This document shows positions 12,089-48,840 of a DNA stretch of 64,000 bases, one piece after another. Numbering within the stretch: the first letter of the stretch is position 1; each line of letters opens with the position of its first letter. The notes under the pieces are model-generated. The model was given only the letters and a program-made list of their open reading frames with translations. It made no database searches and had not been told where the DNA came from. Made by a program: the position numbers and the translations under genes. The stretch is from Amoebidium appalachense (lineage: Eukaryota; Ichthyosporea): positions 3,162,001 through 3,226,000 of the forward strand of contig CAVNZM010000013.1 in assembly GCA_963693365.1 (NCBI GenBank), given 5' to 3'.

Positions 12089-12577
12089 TTTTCCATCCAC
12101 TTCTCCCTTCCCCTTCCCTGAACACCCTCCTCCCACACACAATACGTGGTCACCGTGGTACATACCCGGCATGTGCACCGCACGAGCACACAGACAGACA
12201 GAGACACAACACACAGACACACACACGCACGCACCCACACCCACACCCACTCCACCCCCATCCCCACCCCCACCCCCACACACGCACAAGCACACGCACA
12301 CATGCGCACACTCACCCACACATATATACACAAAGTGCTACGTTCGGAAGGGCTTCACGCTCGCTTTTATCTCCAACGCTCTTGCACTCTCCTTCTTCTC
12401 TTCCCCTCCCCACCCCCCTCCCCCTTCCCCCCCTCTCTCGCTCTTCCTCTCTGCCCCCCCCCCCCCCCCCCCCCTCTCTCTCTCTCTCTCTTGCGCATGC
12501 TCGCTCGCTCGCCTTCCCCGGGGAAGTTCCCCCCCCCCTTCTCTCCCTCGCTCTCTCGCTCCCTCGCTACCCAGCTT

Positions 12578-12622
<45 letters not shown>

Positions 12623-12720
12623 TTTCTCTCCTCCCCCACGCTACTTTCCCTCCCTCTTACTTTTTCTCTTATCGCTCACCCCTTGACCTCTCTCTCACGG
12701 TCTCTAATACTAAACTGAGT
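12061..12720. repeat. C-rich, CA-rich and CT-rich low-complexity block
   Basis: Poly(C) runs, CACACC arrays and CTCT arrays with little unique sequence. No coding support on either strand. Confidence 0.7.
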
Positions 12721-13087
12721 CTCTATGCAGAAATCTTTGCTACTCATGCGGTTTGGAATGTTTGCCATCACTTGCCACATTGAAATTTAATAGAAACCAC
12801 GCGTTTTGGATATTCTTGTGTTTCATATGTAGCTCTCATGCAATTAATTGATGCTTCGAAATGAAGAAACGGGTTGATGTGCGCATCGCATGGCAGCTAC
12901 TAGGTCGCAACTCCTTGGCCTGGCGCCCATAACAACCAGGTGGTTCTACCCTAAGTGGACTTGAACTCTGGAAAAATAGCTTACTTTTATTTCTTTTAAT
13001 TTAATACGCCATACAACGCAAACATCAGTCTTATAAACATGGTCCGGTTGTTATTACTTTTTTAACGGTTACACTAATGGTTATACC

Positions 13088-13331
13088 GTCCGCGAATAAG
13101 AACATCCGCCAATAAGATTTCACCCCCGTCAAAATCGATTTTTTTTTTAATTCTGCCCCCCCGCTGGTTTTCGGGATGATCTTATTGGCGGTCGGATGAA
13201 TAAATCATGCTGTATGCCTCCCCCTTCATTAAGATTCTGACGCCGACCCTCCAAAAAAAAAAAAGAAAACCCTCCAAACAATTTAAGATTCCGCCACCCG
13301 GCCACATTTTGAGGGGTTCTTATTCGCGGAC
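13088..13331. mobile_element. MITE-like element with 16-bp perfect inverted ends
   Basis: GTCCGCGAATAAGAAC at 13,088-13,103 is matched exactly by its reverse complement at 13,316-13,331, giving a 244-bp unit. A second related motif (CCGCCAATAAGAT near the left end, ATCTTATTGGCGG near 13,172-13,184) is also inverted. There is no transposase frame inside. This fits a small non-autonomous DNA transposon. A target-site duplication is not obvious. Confidence 0.55.
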
Positions 13332-13587
13332 GCTATCTGTAACTGTAAATTACTATTATAAGCACGGCCCTCTGTTAGCGAAACTTTTGCCAATGCTTCA
13401 CCGTGTTTGCGCGACTCAACGGCGATGCGCAACTGACAGCCGCTTCTCTTTGCATGATATGAAGCTGCTGCTGAAATAACAAACCAATGAATACTAGATA
13501 ATATAGTTAAAGTAAGTTAGCTTATTCGATTGGCTACAACCAGACAGCATAAAAACTAGCGTGATAATTTAAAGGTCAAATGTTGCA

Positions 13588-13662
13588 GTGCCATATCGCG
13601 CGATGGCGAGAGCAACTCGTGTGCCATATCGCGCGATTGCGAGAGCAACTCGCGTATATAAA
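13588..13662 (+). promoter_or_regulatory. Duplicated 33-bp motif and TATA box upstream of the coiled-coil gene
   Basis: Two tandem copies, period 33, of a motif beginning GTGCCATATCGCGCGAT(G/T)G and including GCGAGAGCAACTCG occupy 13,588-13,653. They run straight into a TATA box (TATATAAA, 13,655-13,662). The predicted start codon is at 13,780, so transcription would begin near 13,690. Two identical sites next to a TATA box look like a factor-binding module. Confidence 0.55.
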
Positions 13663-13779
13663 TTGAACCCTAATTGAACCACAACCATTCACTCTTGCTT
13701 GTTCAGGAGTTGAAGTATCGGACACTCTGATGGGCATCTTTTCACAGCCACGCACAGACGTGATCGGAGTACAGGCAAC

Positions 13780-14886
13780 ATGGCATTACTCATTCCCACA
13801 AACGCCAACAACAACCTTCAAGAAAAAGGCAATTTGCCCTTTCTAGATGAGATACGCAACGGGTGCGTCCTTCCCAAGGACACCAAACTACCCCGTTTTT
13901 ACTGGCAGAAAAAGGAAACGCTGAGACAACTTGGTCAAGATGCAGCGAACGATTCACTCCATTCGCGACTTCCAAACAAGGGTCAATGGTTAGCCGTGAT
14001 ATCAAACGGCAAAGGCGGATTTTTGAACACCATGTTCCCAATTCAAGTGCATAGAAGTCGTCGCTCTGCCGTCGATCAAACACAGGTCACATGCGAGATC
14101 TTTAGTGCGCAACATCGGTCGTGGTTGACCGAGCCCAGGGCGGCGAAAAGAAGGACGAAGGAAAGAAAGATGAGAGAATTCACGAGTTGGAGAGAAAGTT
14201 GGCCCTAATGGAAAAAGAGCGGGTGGGGGCGACGGAGACAATAGCGGCATCGAAGAGAGAGATTGAGAAAATGAGAAGTAAAATGGAGGGGAAAGAGGAG
14301 GATGTCGGAAAGAAAAACAAGAGGATTAGCGACTTGGAGCATCAGTTGTCGTTACAGAAGGATCACTACACTAAGGACAAGGAGGAGATAACGGCACAGC
14401 TGAATAACCAGAGGAGGGAAAGGGGTCGTGCTGAGAACGAACAGCGGAAAGTGAAGGAAGAGAACGAGAGGTTAAAGGGGGCATGCACGCGGGAAAGACT
14501 TCTGAGGGAGAGAGAAAAAGACGAACTGAACCGGAAAAATGGAGGCGGAGATGGAAAAACTGAACCGGCAAATGGAGGCGGTGACGGAAGAATTAAACAG
14601 AGTGAGCAGTGTGCATGAGGACAATGTGCAGGAGATCGACAGGTTGAAGGTTTCGTTGACTGAAAGCGAAAAATCTGCAAACATGGCCAAGGAGCGAGCG
14701 GACGTTTTGGAAAAGATCAACTCATCCCTTATTGAAACGCACAAGCGGGAAATAGAGATGACACAGCAGCGGGTTAAACAGCTGCACGAAGAGTTGGCAA
14801 GGGAGCAGGGGAGGGTGGTGCGTGCGAAACATGGAGAGAAAAAGGCACGCATGGAACTGGAGAGACTGAGAGAAAGTTCGCTGTAG
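13780..14886 (+). CDS. Coiled-coil protein, reading frame broken twice
   Basis: ATG at 13,780 opens a frame with a roughly 110-residue N-terminal region (MALLIPTNANNNLQEKGNLP...) of no recognised family. It is followed by a long, highly charged heptad-type coiled coil that ends at TAG 14,884-14,886. The coil is split over frames: frame 1 to about 14,150, frame 3 to about 14,540, then frame 1 again. The second break is an A5 run at 14,536-14,540, where one base fewer would join KDELNRK to MEAEMEK. The first break lies near CCGAGCCCAGG (about 14,130), where one base seems to be missing. Continuity of coil character across both breaks argues for one protein of about 368 residues rather than three. 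Either the assembly has two indels or this is a young pseudogene. The TATA box at 13,655 fits an active gene. No introns are apparent. Confidence 0.55.
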
Positions 14887-14960
14887 GCTTGAATGGTTTG
14901 TGTGGGTGGATGGATAGTATTATCAAGGCAAGCACGGACCGGTTCTAGAATCACCTGTTG

Positions 14961-14961
<1 letters not shown>

Positions 14962-15001
<40 letters not shown>

Positions 15002-15008
15002 CTTTTTT
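14962..15008 (+). repeat. Poly(T) tract downstream of the coiled-coil gene
   Basis: About 40 consecutive T, 75 bases past the stop codon. It could be the reverse-strand poly(A) of a retroposed sequence or simply a simple repeat. A second T run lies at 16,050-16,072. Confidence 0.7.
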
Positions 15009-15806
15009 GGTAAAATATGATTAGGGCTACACTTTTTTACATTGGTGGGCATTAAGTGTACATATGTTTTGCAGGTGATCTTCCAGTGGATCTTGCATGT
15101 TTCGTGTGATGATTGAAACAATTAGCAGTAGTGGCGTTGCACTATATTACATATATATATATTGGTGGCAGCAACCCTTTGGGTGCGTGTTCGTGGTGAT
15201 ACTGGCAAGGGCGCGTATTCGTGGTGATACTAGCAAGCCTTATTGATAACTTTTCCTACCTTGCGTTCAGTGACTGGTGCTAGTAATTAAACAATTACTA
15301 CCTATACAAGGGCAACGCATTTTGTACTCCATCTCACGGTGTGAGTTGCACGACGTTGAAATATTGAACCGTTCACTCTGCAATCACTCCTTGATCCTGA
15401 CAGCACGTGCATGCGCATGTGTTCTGTGCCTACACTTGGACGTCCGGTGTACATGCCCAATAAAACCGTTGTGTAGACCTTCAGCTGGGGCTCGTGCATC
15501 ACACATATATTATGCTGAGTCACTTGCACTTGGCGATGAACTTCGCACGCACGGTATACGTATGTACGGTACGCATGTGTAAGCATGGAATGTGTGGTGA
15601 AACAAAAACCATCATGCTATGGATATAGCGCTTTACCGCTGGTTATGGGCTGAACCTGAGCCTCAGTAAGTAAGCTGCTCTTGCACAGTCGTGCTAGCTA
15701 GCGCTCAGCGCAACTGGCAAGGCTTCATGATCAAGACGAACTGTTCAACAGCCTGACAGTCTCGAGCTCGCGTCGACAGTCCACGGCAGCCGGCGGTTGC
15801 GCAACC
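15009..15806. other. Intergenic, no gene seen
   Basis: Mixed-composition sequence without a supported frame. A short imperfect tandem repeat (TTCGTGGTGATACT, about 15,190-15,235) and an AATAAA-type hexamer (15,460) were noticed. The latter has no assigned transcript. Confidence 0.4.
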
Positions 15807-15855
15807 GGCAACTGATGACGTCATTCGCATTCAACGTCACTCATGATCAGTTGCC
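15807..15855. promoter_or_regulatory. CRE-type palindrome within an inverted repeat, upstream of the Tudor-PHD gene
   Basis: GGCAACTGAT (15,807-15,816) and ATCAGTTGCC (15,846-15,855) form a 10-bp stem. A full CRE palindrome TGACGTCA (15,816-15,823) begins inside it, and a half-site, AACGTCAC, lies nearer the right arm. It sits about 500 bases before the start codon at 16,356. CRE sites bind CREB/ATF bZIP factors in animals. Use here is inferred from position. Confidence 0.35.
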
Positions 15856-16355
15856 TCACAACTTTGATGCGCGTTGATCTGTTCTCAGTGGGCGAACAAA
15901 GTCTTCATGCCTTCTCGGAGATTTCAGTTTTTTGTTTGCCTCATTTCAGTCCCTGTATTTTGAAGTTATTCCTCGCACTTACGAAGTTCATATAGCTTTA
16001 GGAAGGCACATGTAGCTGTTTCAGGTTCAAAACATCGTCAGCTGCATAATTTTTTTTTTTTTTTTTTTTTTTAAGAACATGGGCTTTTCCCCTAGACCCT
16101 TGACCTGTTGGGCCCACTCATGTTAGGTGGCATGATTTTTACACGAGGTTAGGGAGCACTTCATTTGCGGCTGGGGCTCAACAGGGTCACCTATATTGAC
16201 CGCTCTTGCCGTTCTGCTGCATTCGATCTTGCACATACATCCACACACCACTACACACTACGTTATCATTTTCCCTTTTTTGGCAGGGTGCCTTTTAGCA
16301 CGAGGGTGGGTGTTTGGGAAAAACTGCTGATGTGTTGTGGAGGTCAAAGAGGGAG

Positions 16356-41946
<25,591 letters not shown>

Positions 41947-41948
41947 AT

Positions 41949-41987
<39 letters not shown>

Positions 41988-42066
41988 TATTTCCTACCAC
42001 ATTGAAATTTGCATCGGGGGAGGGGGGCGGATATTTTTCTTCGTACTGAGATGTGCATTGGCGGGG

Positions 42067-42101
<35 letters not shown>

Positions 42102-42758
42102 GGTTCTCTTCATAGTGAAATTTGCATTTGGCTTCGTTTTGCTTCTAGCCAGTACACCATGTCTTTGTCGTGTTTCTAAATGAATGTTTTCGTTTTATCA
42201 CAAATATAGACATTCGATTTTCTTTTTTCTTTTTTTTTTTTTTTGGTATGTTTGTATTTTAATATTGCTAAATGTTCACATACACCACTTCCCCTTACTT
42301 CCAAAGGCCTCGGCCGGGCCACACGTTTGAAAACGAGAGAAAATGAACTGGAGATTTATGTCTGGGATTGGTATTAGTGTGTGGGTGGGGAAGTGGGTGC
42401 CTGGTAGAGTATGTTGGACTATTCAGTGGTCTAGCAATACCGTTTGTTATTTTTTTGGTCCACAGTACCCTTTGGGGGGGGGGGGGGGGGGGGGGGGAGA
42501 CTTTATGGGTTTTGTTTTGGGGTGGGGGGGGGGAGGAACCGGCGGCTTCAGTGAGAAAGAATACAATGATTGAAAGACGAATATAGGCTATGGGGCAGGC
42601 AAACAGCTACTGTGTGGCCAAATAAATATGATCTTAGTACTGGGGGCAGACTGAGTCACCACGTGAGAGGCATATATGTAGAATGGTTTTAATAAGGGTG
42701 GAGGCGGGGGTGGTGTGGGAGGAGAGGTGTATGGGTGGGTGGGTGGGTGGGTGGGTGG

Positions 42759-42789
<31 letters not shown>

Positions 42790-42793
42790 ACGC

Positions 42794-42878
<85 letters not shown>

Positions 42879-43085
42879 CGGCAGTGAGAGTGTGAGTGTG
42901 TGTGTGGTGGGCCACGGTCTGTGTTTGGTGTGTGTGTGTGTGATTGTGTGGTGTGTGTGTGTGTGTGTGTGTGTGTGAGCGGCAGTGGGAGTGTGAGTGT
43001 GTGTGTGGTGGGCCACGGTCTGTGTTTGGTGTGTGTGTGTGTGATTGTGTGGTGTGTGTGTGTGTGTGTGTGTGTGTGTGACTGT

Positions 43086-43133
<48 letters not shown>

Positions 43134-43238
43134 CGGCGCCGGGCCATGGTCTGTGTGGTGTGTGTGTGTGACTGTGTGTGTGTGTGACTGTGTGTGGGTG
43201 TGTGTGTGTGTGCGTGTGTGCGGGCGCGTGTGCGTGCA

Positions 43239-43273
<35 letters not shown>

Positions 43274-43391
43274 ACGTGCAAGCATGTGTGTGTGTGTGTG
43301 CCTGTGTGTGTGTGTGCGTACATGTGTGTCTGTGTGGGCACACGCATGCATGTGTCAGTGTGTGTGTGTGTGCGTGCGTGCGTGCATGGGC

Positions 43392-43422
<31 letters not shown>

Positions 43423-43575
43423 TGTGTGTGTCGTCCCTAGGTGGGTGCTGGGAATGCTTTTGCCAGAGAACCAATGGGATGTGCATGTGCGCACAGTTTC
43501 CACGCGTACGGGCTAGAGTTTTGATTGCTTCGACCATCAGCACGGTGTGGTGGGGTACATGCATGCCATGTGTAG

Positions 43576-43642
<67 letters not shown>

Positions 43643-43719
43643 CTGTGCACGTGTTTGTGGGGAGGAGGTGGGGAGAGGGGGGGAGGAGGGGAGGGAGAGA
43701 GGCCGAGGGGGGGGGGGAC

Positions 43720-43760
<41 letters not shown>

Positions 43761-44249
43761 GGGGGGGAGGGGGGGGGGGGCTTGCTCTCGGTAATTATGA
43801 TTTAGCTTTTTATATATACACCGACTTGGTAAAAGTGCCGTTTGGATCCACCAGTGAGACCAAAGGCTATAAATAACGGCCAATCAGCACAGGCGGTGCA
43901 CTGCGCTTTGCTACAGCATAGCTATGCCTAAGCTATTTACATGTACATATAGACAAAACATAGAAACACCACTATCAATTACTTACCCCATAGTATCCGA
44001 TTATGTGTCTATATTTATATATCAGCAGTTAGAAATTGCAGAAATTGCAGTGTTTGCAATGACTGCAAACGAATACAAATCAACAACCAAAAAAGATATA
44101 TCAGTCATACCTCAAAAATCCGGCATATGTTCATACCTAAAACTACAACATGCCTTCAAGTTTTCAGACTTTTATACCATCCCGTATGTACCCCATTTTT
44201 GGAAACTTGCCATACTTAGAAACTTGCCATATTTAAAAACTCCGCATTT
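41947..44249. other. Gap between convergent genes, repeat-filled
   Basis: Contains poly(G) runs (41,950-41,986, 42,078-42,100), a GGGTGG block and long GT arrays (42,770-42,877, 43,050-43,130, 43,580-43,640). A roughly 101-bp unit (GAGCGGCAGTG.GAGTGTGAG ... GGGCCACGGTCTGTG) occurs at about 42,876 and 42,977, with a partial third copy near 43,130. The 3' end, 43,800-44,249, is AT-rich and unlike the rest; it holds a 140-codon plus-strand frame judged spurious and is probably the 3' untranslated region of the minus-strand gene. Confidence 0.6.
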
Positions 44250-45229
44250 CTACGCCATGGCAAAGTTGGCCTGGACGGTGGCACCGGCAGAGAGACCAAC
44301 CGATTTCTTCGCCTCAGAGTCGTACGCCCTCACGATGACATCATAAGTTCCAGTGGCGACGTTCGAAATTGCGTAATTTCCAATCGCGTCAGTGGTCGTC
44401 TTTGCGATCACGGTGCCGGCGGCATCCACAACCTCCACATCGGCGCCTCTAATCGAACTCTCACCCACATCGTGCACCCCGTTCTTATTCTCGTCACTGA
44501 ACACCTTTCCTTGCACCGTTGCCTTGGTTGGGTCAGCGGGTGTGTCGGGGTTTGTTGCGAGCAGATCGCGGAAATTGGGCTCCGCATATCTCCCCGTCGC
44601 CTCCGGATAGATGGCCGATTGCTCGGGAGTGGGCGGCTTTGGCTTGGGAGTCAGGCCTGTGTCGTCATCCGGGGGGTTGTCCCCGACTTGGTCTGCCGGC
44701 ACAGTTGGATTTATGGGTGTTGGGCGGGGCCGTGGCGTAAGACCAACATCCTCGCTGGGAACCGGAGAAGAGACTTGGTTGTTGGGAGGGTACATGGTGG
44801 GTGGAGTCGTTTCGCCAGAGGACGGCGTGGGCTTGGGCTTGGGTGTTAGACCAACGCTTTCGCTGGGAACAGGGGTGGAAACTTGGTCCGCGGGCGGGAT
44901 CGGCGTTGGTGACGTGGGTGTTTCACCAGGAGTGGGCGTAGGCTTGGGCTTCGCGGGCGGGATCGGCGTTGGTGACGTGGGTGTTTCACCAGGAGTGGGC
45001 GTAGGCTTGGGCTTCGGCGTTAACCCAACACTTTCGCTGGGGACAGGGATGGAAACCTGGTCGGCGGGAGGGGCCGTTCCCGGAGGTGGTGTTGTTCCAC
45101 TTGCCGGTGGTGTGCCTGAGGCTGTCGTAGGGCCAGGGGGCGTGTCGGCAGGTGTAGAGGGTTTGGGCACGAGCGTCGCTGGTGGCTGGCTGGGGACCGG
45201 TTGCGTGACTTGGTCGTTGGGTGGGTTTG
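44250..45229 (-). CDS. Exon 9: PVPSE-GLTPKPKPTP repeats and last SdrD-B module
   Basis: The exon opens NPPNDQVTQPVPSQPPATLV, then has three to four repeats of the form DQVSIPVPSESVGLTPKPKP. One exact 63-bp (21-codon) tandem duplication lies at about 44,889-45,014. It closes with one SdrD-B-like module beginning GKVFSDENKNGVHDVGESSI and ending ...VQANFAMA. The domain is complete with its terminal strand, so the protein ends on a module, with no anchor behind it. Confidence 0.8.
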
Positions 45230-48200
45230 CTGTTATGGATGGTGAGGTTAGTTGCAGTGATAGCGGGTGGGTGGCTAGACTCTCTGGGGTGAAGTGAGAT
45301 TGCTACATCATGCGAGTGTGAGATGAGGGTTGAAAGGCACCGAGGAGACCGGTAGGGAGGGGAGGAGCGGGGACGGGGGGGAGGGGGAGGGGGGAGGGGG
45401 GGAGGGGGGGGGGAGATTGCTAATGTGGCTTCAGTCCTGGGTGTTTGCAAACAAGTAACGGTTATCGTAGCAAGAGGGGGGAGGGGGGAGGAGGGGCTTA
45501 CGTGTTGGTGTTGGTGCTGGTGGCGGGCTGGGAGATGGTGCGGGTGATGGCTGGGGAGCAGGTGTGGTTGGTGGTGCCGGTGTCGGTGCAGGTGGCGGCG
45601 GCGGTGTGGGCGTGGGTGGGGGAGGTGGGGTTGGCGTGGGTGGTGGTGGCGGAGTGGGTGTTGGTGGTGGTGGCGGGGTAGGCGTTGGTGGTGGTGGCGG
45701 GGTAGGTGTAGGTGGCGGTGGCGGGGTAGGCGTAGGTGGCGGTGGCGGGGTAGGTGTAGGTGGCGGTGGCGGGGTGGGGGTTGGTGGGGGTGGCGGGGTG
45801 GGTGTAGGTGGCGGTGGCGGGGTGGGTGTAGGTGGGGGTGGCGGGGGTGGGGGTTGGTGGGGGTGGCGGGGTAGGCGTTGGCGGGGGTGGCGGGGTGGGT
45901 GTAGGTGGCGGTGGCGGGGTGGGTGTAGGTGGCGGTGGCGGGGTGGGTGTAGGTGGCGGTGGCGGGGTGGGGGTTGGCGGTGGTGGTGGGGTGGGGGTTG
46001 GCGGTGGTGGTGGGGTGGGAGTTGGCGGTGGCGGCGGGGTGGGAGTTGGCGGTGGCGGCACCGGCGTTGTAGTGGTGGTTGTTGTTGTTGAATCGGGAGG
46101 TGCCGTTTTCGTGGTTGTGATGGTGGTGGAGGTAGTGGTAGGTGGCGGGGGAGTGGTGGTTGTTGTCGGTGGTGGCACAGATGATGAATTGGGAGGTGCC
46201 GTTTTCGTGGTTGTGGTGGTGGTGGTGGTAGTGGTAGGTGGCGGGGGAGTGGTGGTTGTTGTCGGTGGTGGCACAGATGCCCTGAACCCAAAGTTGAATT
46301 CGTAAATGTCACCCGTCTTGCGAACCGCCGCTCTGGGATACAGGTGGGTAGAAAATCCCTTGGAATAGTCACCTTTAAATTCGGTAGGAACAGTCGAATT
46401 AACCAATCGGATAGTGTAGTTGGCCGGGGCTAGCATGCCCTTAAACGAGAAATCACCGTTTGCGTCCGTCGTGGTGGTTTGTGCGACCTTTCCAGTCGAA
46501 TCCACCAACTCAACACCGACGTCGGGGAACAAACGATCGCCATCAGACGGCATGTTGTCGACATCCTTATCTTCAAACACTGTACCACGGATCGTTGGCG
46601 TACCGGGCGGCACAACCCAGAAATCGATCCGATCTACCGGCGCCTGGGGGGTGATCTGTCCCTGCTTGAGGAAATCATCGGCGGGCTTGACCTCGCGCCG
46701 TTTGAAAATAATCTTGTCCGGTACCTCAGACCATTTCACCTGTCAGGGGATGGGCATGAGTTAGCAATTGCCCCAACACAGAGATTTTTTTTTCCCGCAA
46801 ACAGTGACCACATGGAAAATGGCATAATGATATTGATGATGAGATGCAGTGAATTTGAAAAAAGGGACAGGGTGGAGGGGGGAAACGCGTGGAGTGCGGT
46901 GTGTGTGTGTTGGGGGGGGGGGGGGGGGGGGGGGGGAGGGGGGGGTAAGTGCAGGGAAAGGCGGGGATTGATGGGGGGGGGGGGGGGGGGAGGATAGGGG
47001 GGGGGGGGGTCGAATAAGCAAACATACCCAATAGACCCCGAACTGCAAGTCCGGGAACACATACTGGCCCATATTTGTGGTCTTGGTGGTGTTGACGACA
47101 ACCTGCTGACTTTCATCCAATAGGAGGAGGGTCTGGTTGGCAATACCGACATCCGTCTTGTCCAGCTGACCATTGTCGTTGAAGTCGACAAAGACGTTAC
47201 CCCAGATCAGACCCAGTTCCTTGGGCACCACCAGGCACACAACGAAATCCTGATCGGGGATATCCTTCCCGACGAAATTCACGTTCGTGATCACCGCGGA
47301 GGCAACTTGGATGCTCTCGTTAAAGGTAGTCGAGTCCATCTTGATCGAGTACACACCAATGTCGACATCCTTAAAGATGTACGAGCCCGTGCCGTTGGTG
47401 AGCCGCTCGGAGACCACCTTCCCGTCAGATTTCCTAACAAGGCTAATCTTGATGTTGGGCACGCGCTCCGAGTCAGGTCCCTTAACGCAGTTCTCGGCCA
47501 ACCAAACGGTACCGGAAATGTCGCCGGCCTGACGGTAGAAGAAGGTGAACTCCTTCCTCTCTCCCGCCTGGACCGTCAAAACCTGCGAACCGGTGTTGTT
47601 TGCCAGAGGAATATACTGCTCACCCACAGTGTCCTTGACAACACGCACAGTGTAGGTGCCCGGGGCAAGCTCGAGGAAAAGCGTGTTACCCGTTGCGTCC
47701 GTGGGCTTAACGGTCTTGACCACGCCGTCCGAACCGACCAACTCGATCGAAATCGCGCTAATCGGGATGTAGCGATCGGGTCCGTCGATGCGCATGTCCT
47801 CGATCGTGTACACGGAGATCGAAGCTGGGGGTTGGGGAGGGGGTGTAAAGAACCCGTAATCGATATCCGTAATCACGGTCTTGACGATTGTCACCGTAGC
47901 GACACCAGCCACGGAACCGACCGGGACCAGCGTCGGCTTCATGGGCATGGGCAACGTTTTCTCGTCAACGTCAACGGAATAATTTCCGGGAGGAACATTC
48001 AACAGTGAATAGAAACCCTTAGAGTCCGTCGTAAGCTTCACGGGGGCCGCCTGGCGTCGTGACCACCACGGTGACGTTCGGGATTCCGGGCTCTCCAGCA
48101 TCGAACTTGTTGTTGTTGTTGGTGTCGTTGAAGACGGTACCGGAGAGACCACCTTGGTAGAAGTAGGCAAAGTCGGCCTCTGCGGTTTTGTTTGCAACGA

Positions 48201-48790
48201 CGGTGACAGACGCCTTGCCGTCGAGGGGAGCCGTCGGGTCGAACCGCAGAACATAGCCGGTGGGGACCGAAGTAGAGTCGATTTCCACCGAGTACTTTCC
48301 CGGAACCAAGTCGGTAAAGTCGAAGGTACCGTTGGTGTTGGTGGTCGTGGTGGCAATCACCTTGCCCTGAGGGGGGGAGCTCGGGTTAGTGGTGTGATGT
48401 GATGTTTGGGAAAGAAATGGTACAAGGGAGGTATGATCAGAGAGGGTGAAGGTGTTTGAAAGAAAGGTTGAAAGTGTTAGGGGAAAAAAAGGGTGAAAGT
48501 GTTTGAATATAGAGGGTGAACAGGGAGGTTCGGGGGAAGTGGGAGGCTGTGTGCAAATGTAGATATGGGATTAATGGGGAATGAGGGGACAGGTGGAGAG
48601 GGCACGGGCTTTGGGGGGGAGGGGGAGGGGGGGGGGGGGGGGGGGAGCATATTTTTTGAACTCAAACTTGGCGAAGATAGGGAACGTGTGTGTGGGTAGG
48701 AATAGAGGACGATAAGGGAGAGATGTGTGTGTGTGTGCGTGTGTGTGTGTGCGCGCGCGCGTGTGTGTGTGCAATTTGTGAGAGTCTTTT

Positions 48791-48840
<50 letters not shown>

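Noticed and set aside
13207-13479. 90-codon plus-strand frame
   Set aside because: It starts inside the MITE-like element, crosses its end and has no other support.
43924-44346. 140-codon plus-strand frame in AT-rich DNA
   Set aside because: It overlaps the conserved end of the SdrD-B gene antisense, has no domain, and looks like the 3' untranslated region read backwards.
45564-46305. Gly/Val-rich and Trp/Arg-rich plus-strand frames opposite the SdrD-B gene
   Set aside because: Antisense shadows of the TPTPPPPP linker; the minus-strand frame has the domains and splice sites.
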